Shown piece after piece: positions 27,657 to 38,500 of a DNA stretch of 64,000 nucleotides. The first letter of the stretch is position 1, and each line of letters starts with the position of its first letter. Below the pieces are notes generated by a model. That model was not told where the DNA came from, searched no databases, and saw only the letters and a list, made by a program, of their open reading frames with translations. Source of the DNA: Bifidobacterium aquikefiri (GTDB taxonomy: Bacteria; Actinomycetota; Actinomycetes; Actinomycetales; Bifidobacteriaceae). The translations under genes were made by a program, and so were the position numbers. The DNA lies in NCBI RefSeq assembly GCF_002259795.1, contig NZ_MWXA01000003.1:310001-374000 (forward strand). The letters are read 5' to 3'.

Positions 27657-28619
27657 ATGCCCTATCAAGACTGTATCTGGCCAGCTTCGGCCCCTGAGAC
27701 AGAGGAAGTGGCATCAACCGTAAAAGTCCTCGACACCGTTGATTCGACCAATTCGTTGATCGCTCGTGCAATCGCAGCAAGCGAATATGCCGATGCGAGG
27801 CAATGTGTCAGGCACCTGTTCGAACAGCCCGACAAGGATGCTGCCAGAACTGCGACTCTTGATCCAACAACCGAAAAGATACCGGAAGCGTTGCCCATCA
27901 GCATTGCGATATCGGATATGCAGACCAAATGCCGCGGCCGTCAGGGCAGAAGCTGGTTCAATCAACCTGGGGAGTCGCTCTTAAGTTCCTGGGCGGTTCC
28001 AGTCGGCCGTAATCTTCTTGATTCCAGGTATTCGGGATGGCTCACCACTATCTGCGGTCTTGCTCTGGTAGATGCCGTCAATGAGGTGTTGCGAGCACAT
28101 GACCTTCATGCCATGAACCCAGACAGCCAACTCAAGCTGAAATGGCCGAACGATGTGTTCTGTGAAGGGCACAAGCTGGCAGGAATCCTTTGCGAGATGG
28201 TTCCCTGCAACGAGGAATCAGCAGTCCTGATCATCGGTATAGGCATGAATCTTTTCGTTGCGAAAGAAGAGTTGCCAATTGACATGTCGACATCGCTGCA
28301 ATTGCAATTTGGCCCTTTACCTGCATATGCCGAACTTCGCGATGAGCTGGTCTGCGCCACCACGCAGCATCTACGCAAGGAATTCAGCGTGTTTATGGCG
28401 GATCCGGCGATTGCGGTTCCCAAGCTGTTGGAACGCGTCAGGCAGATGAGTTGGACTCTTGGCAAGCAGGTTCAGGCACATTTGGCAGGAGACAAGCAAC
28501 TGATCGGTCGGGCGCTTTCGATCAACGATGATGCCTCTCTCACCATTCTGCGCCACGATGGCAGTCAGCAGAAGGTAACCACTGCCGATGTCGGGGTGCT
28601 TCCCGATGTGGGTCTTTAA
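27657..28619 (+). CDS. birA: Biotin--[acetyl-CoA-carboxylase] ligase
   Basis: Makes biotinyl-AMP and transfers biotin to the carrier lysine of the downstream carboxylase. The 320 residues go straight into the catalytic domain (LDTVDSTNSLIARAI near residue 26), so the N-terminal helix-turn-helix of E. coli BirA is absent and the protein should be an enzyme only. The adenylate loop is GRQGRSW near 96, LKWPNDVF is present near 160, and a small C-terminal SH3-like domain follows. The frame opens at 27573; ATG 27657 fits the family start, though TTG 27648 is possible. It is divergent from bioY; the carboxylase gene follows after 134 bases. Confidence 0.92.
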   Translation: MPYQDCIWPASAPETEEVASTVKVLDTVDSTNSLIARAIAASEYADARQCVRHLFEQPDKDAARTATLDPTTEKIPEALPISIAISDMQTKCRGRQGRSWFNQPGESLLSSWAVPVGRNLLDSRYSGWLTTICGLALVDAVNEVLRAHDLHAMNPDSQLKLKWPNDVFCEGHKLAGILCEMVPCNEESAVLIIGIGMNLFVAKEELPIDMSTSLQLQFGPLPAYAELRDELVCATTQHLRKEFSVFMADPAIAVPKLLERVRQMSWTLGKQVQAHLAGDKQLIGRALSINDDASLTILRHDGSQQKVTTADVGVLPDVGL

Positions 28620-28719
28620 GCGATGAGATGCGCACGAGGCAGAGGGCAGCAATGTTGTGCAACGTTCAGGTTTTTCCATGAGTCACACCATTGCGGCGAA
28701 TCATCAGGATGAAAAAGTT

Positions 28720-28733
28720 TGTACAGCTGTACA
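28720..28733. promoter_or_regulatory. Perfect 14-bp palindrome upstream of the carboxylase gene
   Basis: TGTACAGCTGTACA is its own reverse complement and lies 20 bases before the carboxylase start codon. Its length and place suit a dimeric repressor operator. A degenerate relative, TGTGCAGTACACA, lies at 32564-32576, 19 bases before the fas start. Confidence 0.5.
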
Positions 28734-28753
28734 GGCAGCGAAGAAAGGATGCT

Positions 28754-30709
28754 ATGAAGAAGCTGTTGATCGCGAATCGCGGTGAGATCGCCCTTCGTGT
28801 TGTGCGAACCGCGCAGGAGATGGGGATCGAAACGGTAGCAGTCTATGCAGAGCAGGACCGCAATGCGCCATACACACAGATGGCAGACGAGGCTTATCTG
28901 TTGCCGGGCGACACCAATCTGCAGACCTATCTGAACGAGGATCTGATCGTCGATGTGGCCAAGCGTGCTGGCGCCGATGCCTTGCACCCGGGGTATGGCT
29001 TCCTTTCAGAATTCCCAACATTCGCAAAAAAGGTCATCGATGCAGGTATCACCTGGGTCGGCCCATCACCGCACGTGTTGCAAGAGCTCGGCGACAAGAT
29101 CACGGCGTGCAAGGTGGCACAGCGTGCGAAGGTTCCAGTCGTTCCTGGCATTGCAGAGCCGGTCAGCGACATGCGCGTGCTGCTGGACTTCGCAAACCAG
29201 AACGGCTATCCGGTCATGATGAAGAAGGCGGATGGCGGTGGTGGCCGCGGCATCACCCCCATCCACAACGATGATGAGCTGCGTGCCTTCTTCATGAACC
29301 ATGATGCACTTCAGGGAGGCGATCTGGGTGATTACTTCATTGAGAAGTTCGTCGACAAGGCACGCCATGTCGAGACCCAGTCCGGTCGCGATGCTCACGG
29401 CAACTTCACCGTGTATTCGACACGCGACTGCTCGGTGCAGCGCAGAAACCAGAAGCTGGTCGAAGAGGCTCCTGCACCGTTCCTGAGCGGCGACGTCATC
29501 GCCCAGCTCGAAGGCTTCTCGCACCGTCTCTTCGAAACGGCCGGCTACGTTGGTCTGGGCACCTGCGAATTCCTGGTCAGCAGGGGCAAGGTCTACTTCA
29601 TGGAAGTGAACCCGCGCCTGCAGGTCGAACACACGGTGAGCGAACAGGTGTGCGGCCTCGATCTGGTTCGTGAGCAGCTTGACATCGCTGACGGTGCTTC
29701 ACTGACCAAGGCTCCCGAACCCCGCGGACACAGCTTCGAGCTGCGTATCACCAGCGAGGATCCGGCAACGAATCTGACACCGAGCTCCGGCACGCTCGAA
29801 GCCATCACATGGCCGACCGGCCCGGGCATCCGCATCGATTCTGGCGTTGAGGTGGGCGATACCGTCTCACCAAAGGACGATTCGATGATGGGCAAGGTCA
29901 TCATCTCCGCTCAGGACCGCTTGAGCGCAGTCGCTCGCGTGCGCCGCGCATTGCGAGAAATGAGCATCGAAGGCGTGCCGACTCCGGCAACCCTGTTCCA
30001 GAAAATCTTCACCAATCCTGAATTCACAGCGGAAGATCACAGTTTCGATGTGACCACCAAGTGGCTTGAACGCAACTATCTGAACGTCGAGCCGAAGACC
30101 ACAACGACCGGTCAGCCCGCATCGATGACCGCACCGGAAGCCGGTGGCGACGATGCAGAGGGCAAGGATCGCACCAGCGTCGAAACCTTCACCATCGAGG
30201 TTGACGACAAGCGCGTCAAGCTCGCGCTTCCAGAAGGCATGTTCGCAGGAATGGGTTCCGCAGCAGCGGGTTCTCGCGGCGCTCGCAGACCAACGCAACC
30301 ATTGCGCGGTCAGGGCTTGCACGATGTGACCAAACAAGCAGCCCGTCAAAACCAGCAAGGCGCGGGCATTATCGTCGCCACGATGCAGGCTGTAGTGACC
30401 CGCATCAATGTGGCGGAAGGGCAGAAAGTCGACAAGGGCGATCTGATGATCGTGCTCGAATCCATGAAGATGGAAAACTACGTCTATGCGCCGGCAAAGG
30501 GCGTGGTATCCAAGATCATGGTCAGCGTTGCCGATGGCGTCGATCCCGGCGAGACGCTGGTCAAGCTTGATATTGGCAAGTCCGACACGGGCAATTCTGA
30601 TATAGACAAGGAACAGAAAGGCGATACCGAGCATAGCGAATCTGCTTCAGCAGCAACGCGGCTTGCTCACTCCGCCGAAAACGTTGGCAAGCAGGGAGGT
30701 GCAGCATGA
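28754..30709 (+). CDS. accC: Acyl-CoA carboxylase alpha subunit (biotin carboxylase plus biotin carrier)
   Basis: ATP-dependent carboxylation of carrier-bound biotin for making malonyl-CoA. The 651-residue protein starts with the biotin carboxylase domain (KKLLIANRGEIALRVVR; ATP-grasp loop KKADGGGGRGI; EVNPRLQVEHTVSE near 285), continues with a biotin carboxylase C-terminal domain to about 450 and a linker, and ends with a biotinyl domain whose modified lysine is K572 in ESMKMEN. A tail of about 45 polar residues follows. GAAAGGA precedes ATG 28754; the frame is open from 28691, but conservation begins at 28754. It overlaps the next gene by four bases, so the alpha and beta subunits are coupled. 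Confidence 0.94.
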   Translation: MKKLLIANRGEIALRVVRTAQEMGIETVAVYAEQDRNAPYTQMADEAYLLPGDTNLQTYLNEDLIVDVAKRAGADALHPGYGFLSEFPTFAKKVIDAGITWVGPSPHVLQELGDKITACKVAQRAKVPVVPGIAEPVSDMRVLLDFANQNGYPVMMKKADGGGGRGITPIHNDDELRAFFMNHDALQGGDLGDYFIEKFVDKARHVETQSGRDAHGNFTVYSTRDCSVQRRNQKLVEEAPAPFLSGDVIAQLEGFSHRLFETAGYVGLGTCEFLVSRGKVYFMEVNPRLQVEHTVSEQVCGLDLVREQLDIADGASLTKAPEPRGHSFELRITSEDPATNLTPSSGTLEAITWPTGPGIRIDSGVEVGDTVSPKDDSMMGKVIISAQDRLSAVARVRRALREMSIEGVPTPATLFQKIFTNPEFTAEDHSFDVTTKWLERNYLNVEPKTTTTGQPASMTAPEAGGDDAEGKDRTSVETFTIEVDDKRVKLALPEGMFAGMGSAAAGSRGARRPTQPLRGQGLHDVTKQAARQNQQGAGIIVATMQAVVTRINVAEGQKVDKGDLMIVLESMKMENYVYAPAKGVVSKIMVSVADGVDPGETLVKLDIGKSDTGNSDIDKEQKGDTEHSESASAATRLAHSAENVGKQGGAA

Positions 30710-32481
30710 CCGATATTGTGAGCGCAATCGAAGAGCGAATCCTACGCAGAACGCCGAAAAGCAAAATCGCAGAAATGAGCGATATTTCGAGCGATAATGT
30801 GAGCGATGCTCCGAGCGATACTGCTGCGAAGAAGGCCGACAAGGCAGCAGCGGCAGCCGAGGTCGAAGCCGTCAAGCGAGAAACCGCCCAGGCTGCCGTA
30901 GAGCAGATTTCGAATGGCGATGCGAAGGCTCAGATCAAGCAGCCCGTTCGCGATGCCATCATCAAGGCGGCACAGCTCGCACGAGAAGCCGAAACGAATG
31001 CGCGCAAGCGGCAGCACGGCAAGGGCAAGCATACGGCCCGTGAACGTCTCGATCTGTTGTTTGACACCGAGACCTTCGAAGAGATGGGTCGCTTCTCAGG
31101 GGGCAATATCAACAATGGCAAGGCTGGTTCTGCCGTAGTGACCGGTTTTGGCAAGGTTTACGGCCGAACGGTAGGGGTGTACGCGCAGGACTTTTCCGTG
31201 CGTGGCGGCACCCTTGGGCAGGCCGAGGGACTCAAGATCTGTCACCTGATGGACATGGCAATGCAGATGAAAGTGCCTGTTGTCGCATTAATCGACTCAG
31301 GTGGCGCTCGTATTCAGGAAGGCGTGGCAGCGCTGACCCAATACGGGCATATCTTCCGCAAAACCTGCCAGGCGAGTGGATTTATTCCGCAGATTTCCGT
31401 GATTCTTGGGCCCTGCGCCGGAGGAGCCGTGTATTGCCCCGCGTTGACCGACTTGATCATCATGACGAAAGAGAACTCCAATATGTTCGTCACCGGTCCA
31501 GACGTGGTGAAGGCCGCAACCGGTGAAACGATCAGCATGGATGAGCTTGGCGGTGGCTACGTGCACAATGCAACATCCGGCGTTGCTCACTATCTTGGTG
31601 AGGACGAGGCCGATGCCATTGACTACACGCGCACGGTGCTTGCCTATCTGCCGTCAAACAGCGATGAGAAGGCTCCCACCTATGCCTATGCATCCGGCCA
31701 TGCAGAACAAGAGGCCGCAAAGCGCCTGAAGACCGTCGTGCCAACGAATGACCGTCAGCCATATGATGTGCTTGAAGTGGTTCGCGCCATCGTCGATTAC
31801 GGCGAATTCGTGCAGGTGCAGGAACTGTTCGCTCAGTCTGCTGTAGTGGGCTTCGCCTGCATCTCGGGCAAGCCGGTTGGAATCGTCGCCAATCAGCCGA
31901 ATGTGCGCGCAGGCATTCTCGACGTTGATGCATCCGAGAAGGTCGCACGTTTTGTCCGTCTGTGTGATTCCTTCAATCTGCCGATCATCACACTCGTTGA
32001 CGTTCCCGGGTACAAGCCGGGCAGCGATCAGGAGCATGCGGGCATCATTCGTCGCGGTGCCAAGGTCATCTATGCATATGCGAATGCACAGGTGCCGATG
32101 GTCACCGTCATTCTGCGCAAGGCATTCGGTGGCGCGTATATCGTCATGGGATCGAAATCCATAGGTGCCGATATGAACTTCGCATGGCCTACATCGCAGA
32201 TTGCCGTGCTTGGGGCCACAGGGGCCGTCAATATCATTCACCGCAAGGATCTGCAGAAAGCCAAGGAGGCAGGGCAGGATGTCGAAGCTTTGCGCAGCAG
32301 GTTGGCCGATGAATACGAAGCCAGCACGGTGAACGCCAATCTTTCGCTCGAGATGGGAGAGATAGACGCAATGATCGATCCAGAACAGACACGGGAGGTC
32401 ATCGAAGAGTCGTTAGCCATGCTCGCGTCAAAGCGCCGCGTCTCGCATAACGACAAGCATCACGGAAATCAACCATTATAG
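30706..32481 (+). CDS. accD: Acyl-CoA carboxylase beta subunit (carboxyltransferase)
   Basis: Moves the carboxyl group from carboxybiotin to acetyl-CoA or propionyl-CoA. At 591 residues it belongs to the fused carboxyltransferase type of Actinobacteria. The first 100 residues are polar and helix-rich. The two crotonase-like domains follow, with ARERLDLLFD, the acyl-CoA pocket motif GGARIQEGVAAL near 205, and DVPGYKPGSDQEHAGIIRRGAK near 432. ATG 30706 overlaps the upstream stop codon (ATGA). With the alpha subunit it should supply malonyl-CoA to the fatty acid synthase encoded 113 bases downstream. Confidence 0.93.
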   Translation: MTDIVSAIEERILRRTPKSKIAEMSDISSDNVSDAPSDTAAKKADKAAAAAEVEAVKRETAQAAVEQISNGDAKAQIKQPVRDAIIKAAQLAREAETNARKRQHGKGKHTARERLDLLFDTETFEEMGRFSGGNINNGKAGSAVVTGFGKVYGRTVGVYAQDFSVRGGTLGQAEGLKICHLMDMAMQMKVPVVALIDSGGARIQEGVAALTQYGHIFRKTCQASGFIPQISVILGPCAGGAVYCPALTDLIIMTKENSNMFVTGPDVVKAATGETISMDELGGGYVHNATSGVAHYLGEDEADAIDYTRTVLAYLPSNSDEKAPTYAYASGHAEQEAAKRLKTVVPTNDRQPYDVLEVVRAIVDYGEFVQVQELFAQSAVVGFACISGKPVGIVANQPNVRAGILDVDASEKVARFVRLCDSFNLPIITLVDVPGYKPGSDQEHAGIIRRGAKVIYAYANAQVPMVTVILRKAFGGAYIVMGSKSIGADMNFAWPTSQIAVLGATGAVNIIHRKDLQKAKEAGQDVEALRSRLADEYEASTVNANLSLEMGEIDAMIDPEQTREVIEESLAMLASKRRVSHNDKHHGNQPL

Positions 32482-32594
32482 ACGCGAATGCACTTCAGCA
32501 AGATTCTTATCGTAATCTCAACCAGTAATACCCCAGACAGCAAGAAACGCATCGTTATCACTATGTGCAGTACACAAGAAGGCAAAGGAACACT

Positions 32595-35500
32595 ATGACA
32601 AGCAGTACATTCTTCCTCAATCGTCTGAGCAGCGAACCACACGCTGTTATTTTCGGTGGACAATCCACGCCGTGGACGACTGCTTTGGCGGAATTGACCA
32701 CCGACCCCACGCTTGAGGCCGTTCTCAGGGATCACGTGAAGGCGGCCGAACGCCTTCTGTCCCCTGTATATGCAGACCTGATGGCAACCAATGGTCGTTC
32801 GCTCGATATCTTTGGTTTCAAGCCAAATATGGCGAAATTGGGAGCCGCTGCAGACGCGTCGGCAAGCGTTCCCGGCATTGCACTGGCCCAGCTTGGTGCC
32901 ATGCTCGATTCGGCAAACCTCGGCTATGATGTGGCAACCGCGAAGGCAACGGCGGTGCTTGGTCACTCGCAGGGCGTCATTGCCGCTCATATGGTGCAGC
33001 AGATTGTCGCCGCAGGGTCAATCAAGGCGGCAACCGCTGGAATTGATGAGATTCTTGCAATCGCCATGCTTATCGGTGCGGCGGGAACACGTAAGACCCG
33101 CCAGATCTCCCTGATCTCTCATGGTGAATCGACGCCGATGCTTTCGGTCAAGGGAGCCACGCGCAAGCAAGTGGAAACCTTGATTGCTCGCGTTCCTGAG
33201 CCACGTGGTCCCATCGTCATTGCAGTGTCAAATGCGCCTACGCATCAGGTTCTCTCGGGCTATCCTGGCGATCTCGAAGCCTTTGCCATAGAGGTCAGCA
33301 AGGAGCATCGTCACCAGGCAAAGCTTCGCGAAGAGAAGATTCGTGGAGGAGCCGTTTTCAACCCAGTTCTTGAATATCTTGAGGTAACTCTGCCATTCCA
33401 TTCGCCATTGATGAAGGAAGCCGTCGAGATGACCATCGCCTGGGCGCAACAGTGCGGGCTTGATGCAGCGCGCACGCGCACCCTCGCTCAGGAAGTATTG
33501 GTGAACCCGGTTGATTGGGTTGACAACATAGGAACCCTGCTTAAAGACACGGATCCAACCAAGCTGTGGATCGTGGACTTTGGGCCAGGGACAACGCTCG
33601 GCAAAATCACGACTCCGCTGCTTCAGGGCAGTGGTGCAGGCATCGTTGAGGCGGCAACCGCTGCCGGACGCGCCAAGCTCTCCACACTTGAGACATCGCC
33701 GGAACGTACGCAGGATTGGAAGCGCTTCGCGCCAAGCATCATCAGCACTCCAGCAGGCGATAAGATCCGCACCAAGTTCAGTGAGCTCACTGGCAAGCCG
33801 CCGGTGCTGCTCGCTGGCATGACTCCAACGACCGTAGAGCCTGAAATCGTTGCGGCAGCGGCGAATGCCGGCTATTGGACCGAGCTTGCCGGTGGTGGCC
33901 AGGTCACCTCGGAAGTCTTCGACGGTCACGTTGCCAAGCTCGAGAAGGAATTGCAAGAGGGCCGCACCATTCAGTTCAACGCCATGTTCATGGATCGTTA
34001 TCTATGGAACCTGCACTTTGGAACGCAGAAGATCGTCCCCAAGAAGCGCGCATCCGGTACGCCATTTGACGGCGTCGTCATCTCTGCAGGTATTCCCGAG
34101 CTCGATGAAGCCAAGGATTTGATCGCATCGCTCCAGGCCGATGGCTTCCCATTCGTGTGCTTCAAGCCGGGAACCGTCGATCAGATCCATCAGGTCGTTC
34201 GCATTGCACAGGCAGTTGCCCCAACCAAGGTTCTGATTCAGGTTGAAGGCGGAGCCGCGGGTGGACACCATTCGTGGGAATCGCTTGACGATCTGCTGAT
34301 CAACACCTATGCCGAGGTTCGCTCATGCGACAATCTGGTGATCGTCACCGGTGGTGGCATCGGTACTCCCGAGCGTGCTGCCGATTACATTTCCGGTGAA
34401 TGGGCACGCGTCTATGGCCTGCATGACATGCCGGTCGACGGTGTGCTTGTCGGTACCGCAGCAATGACGGCGAAGGAAGCCCATACCAGCCCGCAGGTCA
34501 AGCAGATGCTGGTGGATACGCCAGGAATCTCCGACAACACGCCAGATGCTGATCCATTCGCGCCAATCGGTGAGCAGTGGGTGCCGAGCGGCAAGGCTGT
34601 CGGGGGTGTCACATCGGGACTAAGCCACCTGCATGCAGATATCTATGAGCTTGAGAATTCATCAGCTCGTTGCGGCCGTCTGCTCGTTCGTGTGATGAAG
34701 CATCCAGAGGAGTTGGAATCTCGTCGTGAAGAGATCATCAAGGCTTTGGACGAAACTGCCAAGCCCTACTTCGGCGACCTTGATTCAATGACATACGAGC
34801 AGTGGGCAGAGCGCTTTGTCGAACTTGCCTACCCATGGGCCGACGGCACCTATGCCGACCGCTTCCTGCATTTGCTCAAGCGCATCGAGGCTCGTGTCTG
34901 CAAGCAGGAGAGCGGCAAATTCGTCTCGCTCTTCCCGGACCGCGCCAGCATTGCCGATCCACATGTGGCAATAGAGCAGCTGAAGAAGGAATATCCGCAG
35001 GTCGCCGACATTCGTGTCACTCCGACCGACGTTGCCTGGTTCCCCGTGCTGGTCCGTGAATACCCGAAGCCTATGCCATTCGTACCAGTCATCGATAACG
35101 ATCTGCTGCGTTGGTGGGGTCAGGATCAGCTCTGGCAGTCCGAAGATTCGCGTTACAGCGCCGATTCGGTCCGAATCATTCCTGGGCCGATTTCCGTTGG
35201 CGGCATCACTACCAAGGATGAGCCGGTTGCACACATTCTTGAGCGTTTCGAAGATGCCTCGATTGAGCGCGTTAAGGAAAACGCCGGTGGAAAGACCACC
35301 AAGGCTTTCTCGGAGCTCGCAAGTTCTGCAACGCCTGAAGAGTTCATCCGTCGCAGCCCGCATATTTCGTGGGTTGGCCACTTGATGGACAATCCTGCAT
35401 TCGGCACCGAAGTCGGAGACCCATATTACGAAATCGTCCCCGTTGCAGATACCAAGGCGGATGCCGACTCGACCCGCCAGCTCTTTGACCTTGACATTCA

Positions 35501-38500
35501 TCTCGATACCTTCTGGGACAACGATCCTGACCGGGGCGTGAGTAAGCATGCCGTGCGGCACATTGTCATTCCTCTGGTCGTCGACGGTGCTCAGTCCGGT
35601 CTCTTCCCAGTCGTGGATCGCGATCGTCTGCCAAAGCATGTCTATCAGATGCTCGCAGCGACCGCCGGCATCGGCAACACCAGCATCACCGGTGACAAGC
35701 TCACCGCCATGCCGCAGATCGAGCAGGATGCCGACACGGCAGCCTATCCATTCGGCATCGCCCACACCAGCTACACCTTTGCTGAGAATCTTGGCTTCGA
35801 CCACGAGTCCGCCACCGCGGGTACCTTGCCGAACGGTCTGGTTGCTTCGAAGATCACGCCGGATGCCCTTGTCGGACCAGCTTGGCCAGCCATCTATGCG
35901 GCACTGGGTTCGGTATATATCGACGGATTCCCCATCATCGAAGGCCTGTTGAATGCTGTGCATCTGGACCACTTGATTCGTATGGATGTCAATGAGCAGG
36001 AATTGCTTGATCACACTGGTGAAACGATTTCACTCACCAGCTGGGCTGAGCAATACAAAGAGTCGGTTTCTGGCCGTGTGGTGACGATTCATGTCATCCA
36101 TGCCGCTCAGGACGGCACGGTTCTGGCTCATGAAACCGAACGTTTTGCCATTCGTGGACGCGCATACAGCTCTGAACTTCCGGTGGAGGCCCCTGACTTC
36201 GGTGGCATTGCCGACGAAGTGCTTGATACCCCACGCCGTCTGCTGCGTAGGGTCAAGGTCGTCGCTCCTTCGAACATGACAGCATTTGCGCGTACCTCCG
36301 GTGATTTCAACCCGATACACACATCGGCACGCGGTGCAGCGGTATCAGGTTTGAAGGCTCCGCTGGTGCACGGCATGTGGCTTTCAGCAACGGCCCAGCA
36401 TGTTGCTCAGGCATTTGATGACAATGGTCTCCACTGCGAGATCGTCGGCTGGACCTACAACATGTATGGCATGGTGCAGCTGGGCGACACCGTCGAGATT
36501 TCTGTCGAACGTGTTGGCAAGGTCAGCCACGGCGGCATGGTTTTGGAGGTTACGAGTCGCATCGACGGTCAGCTTGTTTCGCGAGGAACGGCCATCACCA
36601 GAGCAGTCCGTTCGGCATTCGTATATCCAGGTCAGGGTATTCAGAAGCAAGGCATGGTGCTCGATGAGCGCGCAAAGTCCGTTGCAGCTCGCGAAACTTG
36701 GGAGCGTGCAGATGCACTGACCCGCAAGAAGCTTGGATTCTCGATTCTCGCCGTCGTACGCGATAATCCGAAGCAACTCACCGCCAATGGCATCACATAT
36801 CGCCATCCAGACGGTCTGCTGAATCTGACACAGTTCACTCAGGTTGCGCTCGCCACCGTGGCGTTTGCGCAGACCGCCCGTCTGCGGGAGGCTGGCTCTG
36901 ATATTTGGCCCGCCTACTTCGCTGGTCACTCGCTCGGTGAATACAACGCGTTGAGTTCCTTCGCCGGCATCATTCCACTGGAAACGGTGCTGGAGTTGGT
37001 CTTCCACCGTGGCTCCACGATGCATCATCTGATAGATCGCGACGCTCAAGGACGTTCCAACTACCGCATGGGCGTACTTCGTCCAAACCAGTTTGGCGTT
37101 GGTGATGCTCAGGTCAAGGCATACATCGAAGAAGTCAGCAAGAAGTGCGGCGAATTCCTCGAAATTGTGAATTACAATCTTGCGGGTCAGCAATATGCCA
37201 TTGCTGGAACCATCGCAGGCTTGAAGTATCTGCAGGCAGATGCCTCCCATAGGGCCAAGGAATATGGTGGCAAGCCGCCGTTCATGCTCGTTCCGGGAAT
37301 CGACGTACCATTCCACTCCACACTGCTTCGCAAGGGTGTGCCGGAATTCAGGGATAAGCTTGACGCTCTGCTTCCGCAGCATATCGACTATGGGCGTCTG
37401 GTGGATCGTTACATCCCTAATCTCGTTGCCGCTCCATTTGAAATGACGAAGGAGTTTGCTGCGAAGATCCTTGAGGTTGTTCCTTCGGCACGTATCAAGG
37501 CCGCTCTTGACGATGACACCGTGTGGAACTCCTATGCAGAGGATGAGCAGAAGCTTGGCCGCTTGCTGCTGACTGAGCTGTTGTCCTGGCAGTTCGCCTC
37601 GCCTGTGCGCTGGATCGAAACCCAGGCCCTGCTCTTCGCCTCGCGTGCTCAGGGCGGTCTCGGTGTTGAGGAATATGTAGAGGTCGGTTTGGGCAATGCC
37701 CCAACGCTCGCCAATCTCGGTGCGAAGACCCTTCGTCTGCCGGAGTTCTCCGGTCGACACGTCACCGTGTACAACGTTGGTCGTGATGAAGGTCGTGTCT
37801 ACATGACCGATTCCGATTCCCTGGTTGCCGATGATGAACCATTGGATGTGGCGGAGGAGACTCCTGCAGAGCCAAAGAGCATGACACCGTCCGTTCCGGC
37901 TGCCGCAGCACCTGCTGCTGCCCAGACATCGGCTCCTGCTGCACCGGCACCTGCGGCTGCCTCAGGTGAACGTCCTGCTGACATCGCATTCAAGGCATCA
38001 GATGCCATCGCTGCATTGCTTGCATATTCAGGCAAGCTTCGCCCAGATCAGATTGGCGACAGCGACACCACCGATACCCTGACGAACGGTGTATCTTCAC
38101 GACGAAACCAGCTGTTGATGGATATCAGCTCCGAACTTGGTGTGGCGAGCGTCGATGGTGCTGCCGATGCCAACATCGGTGCGCTCAATGCCCTGGTCAG
38201 CAAGGTTGCTCCGAACTACAAGGCATTCGGGCCGGTTCTTGGAGAGATCGTCCGTGATCGTCTACGTGCCATGTTCGGTGCTGCTGGCGTCAAGGTTCCT
38301 CAGATCGAAAAGCGCGTTACCGATGTTTGGCAGCTGGGTGTTGGCTGGGCGTATGCAACAGTCGTGGCGCTCGTGCTTGAAACCCGAGAGGGAGCCTCCG
38401 CTCGTGGCGGCGATTTGGCTTCGCTGCCAACCGATGCTGTGGCCAACGTTGCAGCTGCCAATGCAATCGTCGATTCTGCTGTGCAGAAGGTTGCTCAGCA

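Noticed and set aside
34785-37760. Open frames of 409 and 458 codons antisense to fas
   Set aside because: They are shadows of the strongly biased fas reading frame, with no start signals or family features.
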